DNA from: Spodoptera frugiperda | Taxonomy: Eukaryota > Arthropoda > Insecta > Lepidoptera > Noctuidae | NCBI RefSeq assembly: GCF_023101765.2 | Contig: NC_064238.1 | Location: 3,284,001 to 3,348,000 of the forward strand | Direction: 5' to 3' | DNA: 64,000 nucleotides | Shown: piece after piece, positions 13,652 to 26,600 of the stretch | Layout: each line of letters starts with the position of its first letter | Position numbering within the stretch: the stretch's first letter is position 1 | Program-made: the position numbers and the translations under genes | Notes under the pieces: generated by a model | Told to the model about the DNA's origin: nothing | What the model saw: the letters and a program-made list of their open reading frames with translations, nothing else | Databases searched by the model: none

Positions 13652-13803
13652 CCCTTAGTATGAGTTTGCTTTACGTTTAAAGTAATCAAAACGAGAGCGC
13701 GTTCGGCACTCTGATTGGCTGGATAGAATAAACCAACCAATCAGAGTTCCGAATGCACTCTCGTTTCAATTATTTTAAACGTAAAGCAAACTCATACTAA
13801 GGG
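13652..13803. mobile_element. MITE with CCCTTAGTATGAGTTTGC ends (copy 1)
   Basis: CCCTTAGTATGAGTTTGCTT is exactly inverted at the right end, and the two arms stay paired inward through TTTACGTTTAAA and a CTCTGATTGG/CCAATCAGAG core. The whole 152 bp is close to one palindrome. A degraded copy is at 26230-26351. Confidence 0.75.
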
Positions 13804-14207
13804 TACTGAACATTAAACTCCACCTATTTTCACGTACACAACTTTCATAAATTTCGCAAAAAATGTCACAAAATGTTCCCAGACTCTTCCATTCAATACA
13901 GAGTGAAGTTTTTATTATAATATACGAGTATTACATCGTTTGGGACGGAAATTTATGGAGTTTTATTAAAAAATCTGGAATACCAGAATCCCAATTCTGT
14001 GGGACATGATTAGCATAAAAATCGGGGCACGTTCCTACGTCACACGGACAGACTTCTTTATGCCTTGGATGTGCGTACCCTTCATTATGAGAGCCTCTAA
14101 ACCTTGTATTTTCAGGTTGAAGGATGAAAATGGTGGCCTATCTTGTCTATTTTTAGGTAAGCTTTAAATAAAATTTATTTTGGAAACAATTTACTTGTAT
14201 GAAATTA

Positions 14208-14475
14208 AAATTGCAACGTCACGCCTTTTGTCCCCGAAGGGGTAGACAGAGGTGCACATTACGGTACGTAATGCCGCTATACAATGTACACCAACTTTTC
14301 ACCATATGTGTTATAAGTCCTATGTATCCCAATACTAGGAAAAACTCCAGACTCCGTGCTACTACAGAGAAATCGAAAAAGCGAAATAGAACCAGTAATC
14401 CTTTGTTCGACCAGGGAATCGAACCCGAGACCCCTTGTCCGGCAGACGTGAGACCACAACGAAGTGGTCGAAAAT
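14208..14475 (-). repeat. tRNA-related SINE, family D (copy 1)
   Basis: Plus-strand text TCACGCCTTTTGTCCCCGAA, AGGTGCACATTACGGTACGT and GGGAATCGAACCCGAGACCC. The last is a reversed B-box (GGTTCGATTCCC on the minus strand). A second piece is at 54536-54680. Confidence 0.6.
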
Positions 14476-14615
14476 AAAAATATTATCCGAAATTCATCAT
14501 ATAGCACTGCATTGAACTTTATTTATTGCTTTAAAAGTAATATCTGATGTTTAAATTACAGTTTGTATTAATACAAGACTTTCTTGTTATGAGTTGGTTG
14601 TATTGTAATGGTCCG

Positions 14616-15609
14616 AGATCCCAGAGCTGTCAGACATATCTTATTTTTACAAGCATTTAACCTTCGGCTTACAGTAGTCTTGTATATACTTTTTAATGCC
14701 TGAATGTTTGTAAAGCTTGCCGAGTGACACCAGCGCAGGTACCAGGTGAGAAAGGTAACTAAAAATTAGACTCACTTAACGTAAATTTTTATGTCTGATT
14801 TTTATATATGTTTTGTAGAATATTAATTTGAAATCATATTAAAAAAATCAGACACTTTCCATGGACCAAAACTTTTATCAGACGGCTTAAAGCTCTAAAA
14901 AATAGTGCGCCTTAAAAATTGCAATAGCAATATATGCAGCAATATATATATGGTTTTTTTTTTTTTTTTGAGTGGGGATCATCCAATGACTTCTCCCGCC
15001 TTGGGTGAGGGAGTGTCAGGATCTCCTGCTTTGAGCCGGAGCCCCGGTAGCCTGTTACGTAGTCCGCAACTCCTGATCAGGCATCAGCCCTACTGGGCCC
15101 CATCTGTGGTGGTCTGGCGCTTTGAGGCATGCGCGGTACGCGACTCGCCGTAAGCAATATATGGTGCCCCTGTAATGCAAAACAGTAGTACAAATCATCA
15201 TAGTTTTACCAGATAATTTGCACGAACGTGATTACCATCGTGAATGTTACAAATGTGCTACTGCTTTGCCGAAAAGATATTTCTCTCCAACCTCACATAT
15301 ATTGCTATTACAATTTTGTAAGGCGCACTATTTTTAGAGCTTTAAAGCGTCTGATAAAAGTTTTGGTCCATGGAAAATGTCTGATTTTTTTAATATGATT
15401 TCAGAGTAATATTCTACAAAACATATATAAAAATCAGACATAAAAATTTAAGTTAAACAAATTTTTAGTTACCTTTCTCACCTGGTACAGGTGTCACTCG
15501 GCAAGCTTTACAAACATTCAGGCATTAAAAAGTATATACAAGACTACTGTAAGCCGAAGGTTATATGCTTGTAAAAATAAGATACCTATGTCTGACAGCT
15601 CTGGGATCT
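14616..15609. mobile_element. Foldback element with arms of about 320 bp and a SINE in the loop
   Basis: AGATCCCAGAGCTGTCAGAC at 14616 is inverted at 15609. The arms stay aligned through TTGCCGAGTGACACC, CATGGACCAAAACTTTTATC and GTGCGCC down to about 14935 and 15295. Arms are roughly 90% alike with small indels. The loop holds SINE family A copy 4. No transposase frame. Confidence 0.75.
14953..15150 (+). repeat. SINE-like repeat, family A (copy 4), inside a foldback element
   Basis: Begins after a T-run with GGGGATCATCCAATGACTTC and continues through GAGCCGGAGCCCCGGTAGCC. It sits in the loop of the inverted repeat at 14616-15609, so it inserted after that element. Confidence 0.65.
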
Positions 15610-16099
15610 TCTATAACCAATCGATACAAAAATAATCATCATTGCATGACTTTTTCTTATTTCGTAGCTCAAATTACATTTAACTTTTCTACTACAAAGC
15701 CTGAAAATCCAATAAAATGGCCTTTATTTGGGCCCATGCAGCGAAGTCTAGTTAAGACTAAATGCCAATCTTAAAGTTTTTGGAAAGAGGCCAAGAAAAA
15801 ATTAACTACGTATTTGTATTTCGCCTGCACTTAAGTATATTTCGGACTTTTGGAGTAATGAAACTAATAATTGTAAAATATATTGAGATTATAAGTAGAA
15901 AATTAATATTAATTTCTTCACCGTTCTTCACCGAAAACCATAAAATGACTGACTACAGAGTCATTTCATGGTTACTTAACCCAGTCATTAGCAATTGTTT
16001 TCTATACAAAATTGTTACTAAGGGATAAATGATAAATAAATGATATTTATTTCTGTAAATAGATTATAAAATAACACTTTTACACGTCAATATTTCAAA

Positions 16100-16440
16100 T
16101 AGCTAGATGAGGCCGGCATTTCCTATCCGACTACTCTGAGAAGAAATGCCGAAACAAACTCAGAGGTCATAGTCTCTTTTAAAGTCCAGACAAAATCAAT
16201 TAAAGATGTCGGAGAACCGTGCAAGTTTATTCTGTAGTGGTCTTTTGAGGAAAGAACCACAGCAGTTTGAGCGGACCTGTTCAGATGGCAGCACGCATGT
16301 GTCAGTTTACAATGAGCTCAGCTGACGGCTGTTGCTGAATGATCCGACGAACAATACCTACCAAAAGAACATTTGGGTAGGCCACACAAATGCTCACACT
16401 GTCAGAATATAATTAACTACAAGTGAAATGACTAGGCAAA
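16100..16440 (+). mobile_element. Fragment of a dispersed element beside the LINE
   Basis: Composition changes here to a GC-richer stretch that looks like degraded coding DNA: the plus strand gives AGISYPTTLRRNAETNSEVI before frames break. It abuts the LINE 3' end. Likely another transposon fragment or the LINE 3' UTR; family unknown. Confidence 0.3.
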
Positions 16441-16592
16441 CTCTCGCACGGTCCTCAAACTAACAATTTTAAAAATAATATGTGAAAACAAAAAAATATC
16501 TAATGATATTAATGTATATCATGTCAAATTGTATAAAAATGTAACTTGTGTTACAAACATGTCAACATGACCTGTGTGGACATTATAGCGGC

Positions 16593-18045
16593 TCACTCCC
16601 AAGCCTGACTATCATCTAAGTAGTCTTTAATTTTATAAAAAGCTTTACTATACAGTTTTTCTTTAATAACATTTTTAAATTTATTCAGGCTCAAACTTTG
16701 AATATCGCTGGGAATTTTATTGTAAAAGCGTATGCATTGACATCTGAACGAACCACTTATTTTCTTAAGTCTAGTAGTGGGAACAATATATTTGTTTTTA
16801 CTTCTAGTGTTTATATTATGTATATCACAATACTTTTTGAATAAATTAATGTTTTTGTGAGCATACACTACATTTTCATAAATGTATTGAGAAGGAACAG
16901 TCAATATATTAATTTCTTTAAATAGTTCCCTAAGAGAGTGCCTCGGACTAAGATTATAAATTGATCGAATGGCTCTTTTCTGCAGCACAAAGACAGACTG
17001 AATGTCAGCAGCATTTCCCCACAGGAGGATACCATATGACATGATACTATGAAAATAACTAAAGTATACTAATCGCGCTGTATTTACATCGGTCAAATTT
17101 CTAATTTTTTTAACGGCATATGCTGCAGAGCTGAGTCTTTTCGACAACTTATCTACGTGTGGAGCCCACTGTAGCTTAGCGTCCAGAGTTATACCTAAAA
17201 AGACAGTTGAATCTACAGGGTCCAACTCCTCGCCCTTGATTAGCACGCTGGTTTTCACATGTCTAACATTTGGTGTTGTGAATTTAATGCATTTAGTTTT
17301 TGATTCATTAAGTAATAAATTATTGGCACTAAACCAGCGTACTATTTTTGAGAGAGCACTATTTACATGATCACTGACTAATTGTCCACGTTTGAGTTTA
17401 AACAATAAAGATGTATCATCAGCAAATAGTACTATCCCATGGTTATCCTTCACAAGGTAAGGTAAATCATTAATATAAATAAGAAAGAGAAACGGGCCGA
17501 GAATTGACCCCTGCGGAACACCCATCCTAACAATAGACCCGGAGGAAACTTTTCCGTTAATGTCGACTCTCTGAATCCTATCACTCAAGTATGAAATAAG
17601 AAGATCCAGAGAGCTGTCCCGTATTCCATAATGGGATAGCTTCCTGATCAGTGTTTCATGAGAGACACAATCGAACGCCTTGGATAAGTCACAAAAATAC
17701 CCAATGCGTCGGCCGAGTCCTCCCATGCATCATAAATGTTATTAAGAAGTTCAACACCGGCATCAGTTGTTGAACGACCCCTTGTAAAACCAAACTGGTT
17801 TCCATGTAATAATTTATTTCTATTAAAGAATCTTTGCAACTGATATAGAATAATTTTTTCAAAAATTTTACTGAATGTAGGTAGTACTGAAATAGGTCTA
17901 AAGTTAGTGGGGTCAGAAGTACTACCCGATTTAAATAACGGAGTTATTTTACTATTCTTCATGAGATCAGGAAACACACCACGATCGACACAGTTATTAA
18001 AGATTAGAGCTAATACGGGTGCTACAATATCTAGTTTAAGAAATC
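16593..18045 (-). pseudogene. 5'-truncated non-LTR retrotransposon reverse transcriptase
   Basis: The reading runs through the reverse transcriptase domain of a CR1/Jockey-type LINE. Landmarks in order are FRPISVLPTFSKIFEKI, QFGFTRGRSTTDAG, CDLSKAFDCVSHETL (first catalytic Asp), GVPQGSILGPFLFLIYINDL, LFADDTSLLF (the FADD catalytic pair), LNESKTKCIKF and FLGITLDAKLQW. A single-base frameshift in a T run near 17695 splits it into two overlapping open frames. Homology begins abruptly near 18045, so the endonuclease and first ORF are missing, as in 5'-truncated insertions. The stop at 16593 follows ...YLDDSQAWE. The 377-codon downstream frame is intact, so the insertion is fairly young. Confidence 0.88.
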
Positions 18046-20580
18046 ATTATCAATATCTCTGAGTGCGGCAGTAAATCTTTTAAAATCTCGCTTTAAAGTT
18101 ACGATACAAATTGTTATTCATAACGAGGTCTGAGTGATGAATTCAGTCTTCCAAAATTAACGTCCTTTAGCGATTTCCCAGTGGAAATGAAAATAAAAAT
18201 TTAGTTCAAAAGTAAATATAACTTTGACTACAAGTACCGTACCTATAAGATTCAGTGCAAGTAACACCTGCGTAATCAATTTAGTTTAACAACTTTACAA
18301 AAAACAATACATGTTCACTATGAATAAACGTAAAAACACATATGAATGTATAATAAAATCTGCATGCATGAATAACATTTTTATGATATCAAATAAAACA
18401 CGAGTATCTCAGTAAAAATAACAATTCAATGCTTATTTGCTCGTGATTCAACTGAGATCATATCACGTCACGCGGGCGTGCCGTGCCGCCTACATATGTA
18501 TGTTTTTGCATGATTTGTTACATTGTCATGTGCGACGAAAACTCAGGACTTTTCCCCTTTTGTGTGCACACAGTACAAACTCAAATGTACAAAGAAAACT
18601 TGGGAAATAAATGTAATGAATTTATTTAAACACAGGTGAGATAAACGAAATGAAAGAATACGAAACTTTGTTTGTTTACGGAATAAAAATTACAGGCTAC
18701 AATGCAACAGTAAGCCCATTTTAATTAAACTTAATGCGGCCATTAATTACCTACATAAGGTTAAAGATAAAGCGAATGAGAGATAATTATTAAGGCCGTT
18801 CCACACCGGTGATTTCGCACGGAAATTTGAACCCTTTTAATGTTCCTTTCCGCAAATACTTAGGTATGTGAACACAGGAACTTTGGACAAGAGAAGTTAA
18901 CGTTGATCCGGGTAATGGCAGTCTTTGCTTGGAATACGTAATGAGGACTTAATATCTAGAGATGACACTTGGGGAAAGGTATAACAAGTCAAATTGAGTC
19001 ATCATTGGCGAGGAACGGGTTAATTCGAATCGTTTATTCTGGTTGTATTTGGGGCAATATTTTTCCTGGATTCTCCAGACACATTTGTCCCCTTTTAGTT
19101 TTATCCAATAGAGAGTAGAGATAAAACTGCAGCATATAAATTTAGCTGCATTCGAATCCAACGCAAAATAGACTTACCACAATTCTACTTTTATTCTTTC
19201 TTCTCTATTTGCAAGAAGGAATAAAGCTTCATGTAAAACTGGCCATCTTACTTTAATTAAACAAGTAAATCTAACATATCAATTACAAAGAATACCCAGT
19301 AATCTCGCAGCCGAGTCCCTTCAATGGGCAATTCAGTGGAATAGCCCCACATTACATTGTAGGGAGCGCTGGTCAGTGTACCTCAAAGAGTTGTCCAAAT
19401 TACCCAGTCCTGTATCCCCCCTAATAAGGGTTGAGATATTACGGTCCACTACGCCGTTGTAACACATGTCCGTTCTATGACTTCGGCTTATTTTGGACCA
19501 ACTAATTTAGTTGGGCTTTTCACAATAAAACTAGAAATGTAATGAACTCGTTAATCGTGTATGGGATGGATATTCGGATTAGTTTGCCTGTGATTAAATT
19601 GTAGTATTGGCCTTAATTTTGTTTAGGTAATATACATAGTACATAGTTCTTATGAAGACTTTGTTTTGTAGTCATTGTTTATTTATTTATTTATTAATAA
19701 AGGTTTACCAACAGCTTCTGTATACATAATAATAAGTGTTAGTAAATACATATTAGTTTTAGACTTATACAGTCGCCAATTATAGGTTAACCAGCATTTA
19801 ATATTAAGTGATAACTTAAAACTAAGAGAAATATGAATGAATTTTTAGAAATATACTACTTTAAATTACAATAACAAAATTAAAAAAAAAATAACTTAAT
19901 ACAATGAACAATAAGGAAAAATGAGATATAACAAGATGAGATCAATTACCTAACATTAACATTACAAGTTGTAAATAGAAGTAATTTTGAAAACAATTTT
20001 TCAACAGAAGTATCAAAAATCGTAATAAATTAATCAACAGTCTGTGATGGTACATTACCTATAAAACTAATCATAATTTTATTTTTGCAGTGACAGACAT
20101 ATAAGAAAACGAATACTTTACGAAAAACTGTTTATATTAGTATTTTTAGAGTTTTTGGCTGACACATGCTAACAGACGAGGGTTTTTTAAATGAAACTAG
20201 GAGATAATTCTTCATCGTTCCCTTTATTTTACGTATATAATATACAAAACTTATCTACACAATAGTGACGTAATAGTATAAAAATAACAAAGACGTTGTG
20301 TAGTGCGTGTAATATTGAGATTGAAATTAAAGTAATTAATATTTTTATTTTATTGTATATGTTTTTTATATTGTATTTGTATAAATGGTGGATGTATATA
20401 AGCGGGCCCAGGCATATAGCCGGGATAACGCTATTGTATGTAATTTGTTTGTGATGTAACAATTTAAATAATATGACTCCTTTGTAGACTCCATCTCCTT
20501 CACTCTTTAGGCGGACGCTGAAATAGAACAGTTTTTTTTATTCAGACATTCTTATGAAAACAAAATAATAACTTGGTCTG
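18046..20580. other. Gene-free stretch between the LINE and the TnI 3' end
   Basis: AT-rich with TTTATTTATTTATT at about 19680. No open frame with family features. It would include any longer TnI 3' UTR and the intergenic space. Confidence 0.45.
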
Positions 20581-20586
20581 TTTATT
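20581..20586 (-). terminator. Candidate poly(A) signal of the long TnI
   Basis: AATAAA on the minus strand overlaps the TAA stop of the proposed last exon. It would make a very short 3' UTR. Other AT-rich hexamers occur nearby, so this is only a candidate. Confidence 0.3.
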
Positions 20587-20673
20587 TAATTTTAATACTT
20601 TTGCACATAATATAGTACAAGGCGGACTTAATGTCTTGGGCATTCTCTACCAGTCTAGATATTGTGAGTGCAA
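20582..20673 (-). CDS. wupA: Proposed last exon of the long troponin I
   Basis: A strong acceptor (a T-rich tract of about 20 bases ending ATTATTCAG) opens a 92-nt coding stretch. It takes the G left by tail exon 4 and reads V-ALTISRLVENAQDIKSALYY, then IMCKSIKIK and TAA. The segment ISRLVENAQDIKSALYYIM has hydrophobic residues at helical spacing, so it would make an amphipathic C-terminal helix after the Pro/Ala rod. AATAAA overlaps the stop (20581-20586). Phase, acceptor and length are right, but I recognise no homologue; the true 3' end could lie elsewhere. Confidence 0.55.
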
Positions 20674-23600
20674 CTGAATAATTAAAAAGAAAAATATAAT
20701 AAGCTTCTGATTTTAAATTCTTAATTCAACCTCAAAGTATATTTCGATTTTTTTTTTGTTTTAAATTAAAACCTACGGGGTGTTTTTTTAGCTGGCGAAA
20801 AGGACATTGCTGTATTATGTAGATATGTGAGAAATAGTTTACAAATATTCAAAGTGAACATACCTTCGACTGGTGGGGGTGCAGCAGCGGGTGCCTCCGG
20901 CGCCGGCGCAGGTGCTGGGGCGGGCGCTGAAACATAAGATGTGTTTAAGTTTTTCATTGCATTCCTTCTAGATGTTCCTGTATAAACTAAAGTCAAAGTA
21001 AAGAATAATTTGAATGAGTTTTTAAACTGACATGGTCACTAACACTATTATTAGAACTTGTGACTCAGTTAATCCGTGATCATGGCGCTTGCAACAGTGC
21101 CGAAATATCGGAAACTCACCAAAGTGAATAAACATGGTAAATATCCCGTCATAAGTTCTAATAATTTGAATGAGACCAGTTACGTTTGAAAGTTAATAAG
21201 TTTGTTGTACCTGGTTCTGCTGCAGGTGCGGGAGCGGGGGCTGCAGCGGCGTCCGCTGCCGGCGCTGGCGCAGGCGCGGGTGCTGGGGCGCCTATAATGT
21301 CAATATTATTATGTATTAGTTTTTATTTTGATATTTGATGGGTCTATGTTTGGCCACCATCTAAACGATGATGCGGCTTACGATGGAGCTCGTCTGCCCA
21401 TAAGCAACTTATTCAGTCGGGCATTGAAGACACCCAGGCTAAACCCATAATTAGACACGATAATTAGACTCCGGCAAAAAATTTCACTCCCTAACAGTTC
21501 GCACAAGAAAGCCTGAAGCGAAGCACATGTTGGTGCTGCTAATAAACCAAAGAAGATCCAACTGTGTAGTTTTTAATCCAAAAACGTAACTGGTTTAACG
21601 TTCAATACTAAAAAAAAATGTAAAAAAGTGAGTTTACCTTCTGCTGGTGGGGCGGGAGCTGGTGCACCTTCCGCAGGCGCTGCTGGTGCTGCCGCAGGTG
21701 CTCCTGTAACATAAAGATATCCTTTTATATCATCTTAAACATTACCTTCATCATGAACATGATAAAAGCTTTCCAGAGCATTTCCTCCATCAAAGTCAAA
21801 GTCAAAGCATTTATTTCAATTAATGTTAAATTAGGCACTTTTGAAACGTCAAATTGAATTGTCCGTCAGTGAAGCTAAACCATTTTGAGTTTTCTCTGTG
21901 CTATTAATATATTACTATACTATATTTAAATGTTTTCGAGTATCAAAATTGGATTGGTACCGATACTACATATGCCTCATTAGGAGAAGGCGTAGAGATA
22001 AATAAAAAAGTATACGTAGCATTTTTTCTGATATTCTCTTGCTAACTTAACAATAGCTTCGAACAGTCATCACTTTTTCTGAATAAAAATGGTATTGTAC
22101 CACGAATTCTCTTCTTCAGTAAATTTGCCCCGTAACTAATATTCACTCAGCCTATAACAACGTAAATATGCTACTAATCTGTCTGCCCACTTATACAGTA
22201 CAAGCGTGAACATTAATTCCAGCTCTGTTGCTAATCATTTGGAGAGACGCCAACAGCAACAGCCATGCAAGTATCGTCTGGAATTCTGCCCATACAGTCG
22301 GAAGAAACGTGCTTGAAGATAATAATTGCTTTCTTTAAGTGTTGCAAGCATAAGCTGCAGATGAAGCTTCAGGGAGGAGATATTAGCTGAAATTATGGCA
22401 GTCGGTATGCTGCAACAAAATCTGGCCTTTTACGTCTATTAAGATATATCTATATCTTTTTCACAGGTATTGGTTTTATCTACAATTTTTTTTTTTTTTT
22501 TTTGAGGGGTGAAAATCATCCAATGACTTCTCCCGCCCTGGGTGAGGCGAAAAAGTCAGACTCTTACTGACTAAAAACCACCCCGTTCCTTCTCCTGCTT
22601 TGAGCCGGAGCCCCGGTAACCTTTTACGTTGTCCGTAGGTCCGGAATTCTACCCTTATCTGCATATCACATTTTAACGACATTGGATATAAATCAAAACG
22701 CAAATTACCTTCTGCAGGCGCCGCTGGAGCAGCTCCATCTGCTGGTGGCGCTGCAGGGGCTCCTTCCGCAGGCGGCGCTGCAGGCGCACCTTCCGCGGGC
22801 GGCGCCCCTTCTGCAGGTGCCGGCGCCCCTTCCGCCGGTGGTGCCCCTTCCGCCGGTGGTGCCCCTTCAGCAGGTGCCCCTTCCGCAGGGGCAGCACCAG
22901 CCTCACCTTCCTGCAATCACACATCACTCATAACATCTCCCAAAAACATTGCTACTATAGGAAGCCATGTATTAATTACAAAGCGTAGTATTTCTTAAAG
23001 CAGGTATGACAAATGAGGCGTGGACGAGAAAAAGCCACCGAAACTACAATTTATTACTTGTACCACTAATTGTTTCGCCGTCGCTGTTATTAATGTAGAT
23101 TATGTGGTCGTCTTTTCATTGCTGGCAGTTTCATAATTAGGTGAACTTTTTTGTATACATTCCACTAATTACTAGATGTTTCTGAGTTTTGTAGTTGCAG
23201 TAAAAATCCTTAGCAAAGTTAAAACCTTCTATTAGCAATAGTTATGATAGGAAAAGCTCATAAAGAATAATGCAGAAAACAAAATGATAAATGATGCTGA
23301 ATATTTAAACTGACTAAATGCTGCCATTATTTTAGTTATATAACACCCTGGAGAGTTGAAGCGTATGATTTTCAAAGCAATATGTATGAAGCTGAATTTC
23401 GAAACATTTTATTTACAATCATGATAGTAGAACTAAATGTGTACTTACATGTGCATACAGTACATTTTAAAATGGTTTATGTTAAACTTCTCCTATTTGT
23501 GGAAAAATGGGAAGCAATACATTATTATGTCAATTCCAATTTAAACCTTATTTTATAAAAAAATATTACAAACTAGCTGATCAGGCAAACTTTATACTGC

Positions 23601-26600
23601 CTCAAACATTACTTTTCACAACCTTTAACACTTTCCTGAACTCTTTTGCCAAATTGATCCAGCCGTTTTCGAGTTTTAATAAGACTAACTAACAGCAATT
23701 GATAATTGCGAACACCAACTGATTTTTATATACTCGTATACACAAAGATGATATGTCCCTAATCACTTAAAATTTTCGATTCGCTTAGATGTGTGATCAA
23801 AAAATTTTGGGCTCCCAAACTAGGTCCAGTACATTATTTTTGCTAACTCAATAACATTAACAAAATGAATACAAATGAATGTTGTTAACAATTATAAAGT
23901 AACACGTTCTCCCGAATCCTCACATTACGTTAGCACAACCCAATATACTCGTATGTATGCTCATACAAATAAATCACGATGTAAAACTAAAAACATGTCG
24001 GTTGTTTCATTACGAACCTGCCATTAAAATTCAATGTTTATCAGTCTCAATTAAGTTGATGACATCCATAATGGACACAGAAATTATTAATTTAATCAGA
24101 GACAGTTGTAATTACGATTTTTACAAAAGTAATTTGTGTTCGTTAAGCTCATTTTGTTTTCATATTATGTATTCTACTCGTGTAGTTTTTTAATTTAGTG
24201 TCTTTTTAAGTGGCAATATTACATTGTTTAATTAGGTTTGGCTTGATATTGATTACTTTAATAGAAGGTTGTATAATTTTGTATACTTTTTTCAGATACT
24301 TACAGGGCACTGCCTTTTAGAATATAAGCCATCGTTTAGCTTGGTAGGTAATATAAGTATTTTTTGCCAAAATCCTTTAGGTCTATTAAGTAGGAGCGTG
24401 ATGTACTTTGCCATTTGCTGTTTTAAATTCTATGTTGGAGCTAAGCAAGTTATTTTCAAAATAACTAAAATCACGATTTATTCTTGTAAATATTCTGAGA
24501 AAAACTCTATTAGCTTCTAGTAACAGAGGGAGTCTTCCTCATGAGCAGTATGCACGGACGCAGCGACGTGGTAAAGCCAACTGTAGAGCTTTTCGTAGTA
24601 TATTTACGTGAGTAAACCGTGATTTTTAGTTAGGCTATTTTTTTGGCTGAGAAGTTAACTTTTTTTTTTTTTTTTTTTTTATATTGAATGGGCCGACGTT
24701 TGGCCGCTATCTCGCCTGATGGTAAGTGATGATGCGGCCTACGGTGGAGCACGTCTGCCCATAAGCAACCTATTCACTCGGGCTTTGAAGACACCCAGGT
24801 TGTACCCATCAGGAAACACAGACTCCGGCAAGGAGTTCCACTCCCTAGCAGTTCGCACAAGGAAGCTTGACTACTTCTCTTCATACGAGTATATCCATTA
24901 TTTTTCTTTTGAGAGACCGATTTTATGGTACCTAATTGCTTCGATAAGTTTAAAAGGTAGATTATTCTAGACAAATTCAACAAAATTAGAAACACAAGTC
25001 CTTTTAATTTACTAAAACCTCAACTGATTTAAAATACAAAACCTTCGAAATTTACCTTTCATCAACCACAAGTATAATGAACAGAATAAAGTAGAAACAG
25101 TTGCAAATTACGTAAATAAGTCAAAGACAGGGACTCCATAGTAGGAAGAAAGTTTTCGTGACGTACCGAGAGTTTTCAAGTCTTACCGAAAGGATTCGAA
25201 CTTGAAGAAACAAACAGCTGCGTATGAAGTAGACACAGGACTTAGTTTCCAACTCTTTGATTATGATGCCGAGCCCAAGGAAAGGGTTTAGAATGCGAAG
25301 GTAAGTTTATTTCATTTCGAGTTTAAAACCAAATTAATACATTTTCAACTACAGTTCTATATTTCTTCAGACTCATCAGTTAGGAATAGAGTACAGAGGA
25401 GGACAGATCCGCCTGATCATTTTAAAATTTTATTGCTTGAACTAAGCAAAAACATTAAGCCATAAATGCCCCATCTAATAGAACAGATATAACGTCGCAG
25501 CTTAGAGAATTTCTGTTTCTTGAAGATCACGTGATTTTACGACTTTAGAATTTGATTTTAATGTACTTATTTTTTTTAAATTTATCTGATTTGTTTTTTG
25601 TTTTACACTATGCGGATAAAGTTCTGCCACTTTTACTTTCATCATTATCATTTTGCGCCATCTAGTAGACAGAAGCCGAACTGTCATAGAAAATTAATTT
25701 AGAAAAGCAATATTCTTGGAATTGAAAACCCCTTTCAAGATAATTTGAACTGTAATACTATAACATAAAGTCGCAAATAGTACCTATGTTGTTTACACAC
25801 ACATTATAACAAATCAAAACGGACAGCGTAATCTAAGTTGGTGATCTGTTCGTGACTTTGCGACCCTGGTACTGACGGCAGCAAGTCAACCTACTCCTTT
25901 TATCAAACTTAAGTACATTATTAACTTTAAGGCTTTGTAAATAGAGTTTAAATTCGATTGAATAAAATGAATAGATTGGTGTATATTGATGTGCTGTACC
26001 CACATATTCAAAGTTAGAAAAGGTAACATCTGTAGACAGTGTACTGTCAACTTTAAGGTATCCTTACCCATGGGACCCTTTATTTTTAAGATAAGATACG
26101 GAATCGTAAACTCCTTTGTTTTGGGTTTTCTTTCTTAACTTTGATTGGAGAAACTATCGGCTATTGTTTATTTTCTGTTTACTCCCTATTTAGGTGGTAA
26201 ATAAATCATTTTGGTGTAAATGGTCTGTACCCTTAGTACGAGTTTGCTTTACGTTTCAAGTAATAGAAAAGGAAAAGCGTTCGGCGCTCTGATTGGCCGG
26301 CTCAAATAAACCAACCAATCAACCAAACCAAAAGCAAACTCATACTAAGGGTAGGTACTGTAAATCGTATTAGAAAATGTTTGGTAAATGATAATATATG
26401 AGCTTGATTGGGAACTATCAAAGTATGTATTTTAATTTACTTACCCAAGCTTTGTAGAAAACTCCACCACGTACTTACCTATGCAGCCTATTCTCACACG
26501 CATTCCATGGACAACACAGGTAAAAAAACAATCACATTGTCTATAGAGGTAATCTAATCTACATAGACAATTCAAACAACATAGAGTGTGCTACCTTTTT

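Noticed and set aside
22682..22933. Plus-strand and alternate minus-strand frames over the Pro/Ala exon
   Set aside because: They are shadows of the GC-rich exon. Only the frame reading EGEAGAAPAEGAP has matching splice sites and phase with TnI.
24719..24970. Open frame VSDDAAYGGARLPISNLFTR with protein-like look
   Set aside because: It is the translation of a dispersed repeat (family E) that recurs at 21331, 42440 and 60770 with broken frames; not a gene.
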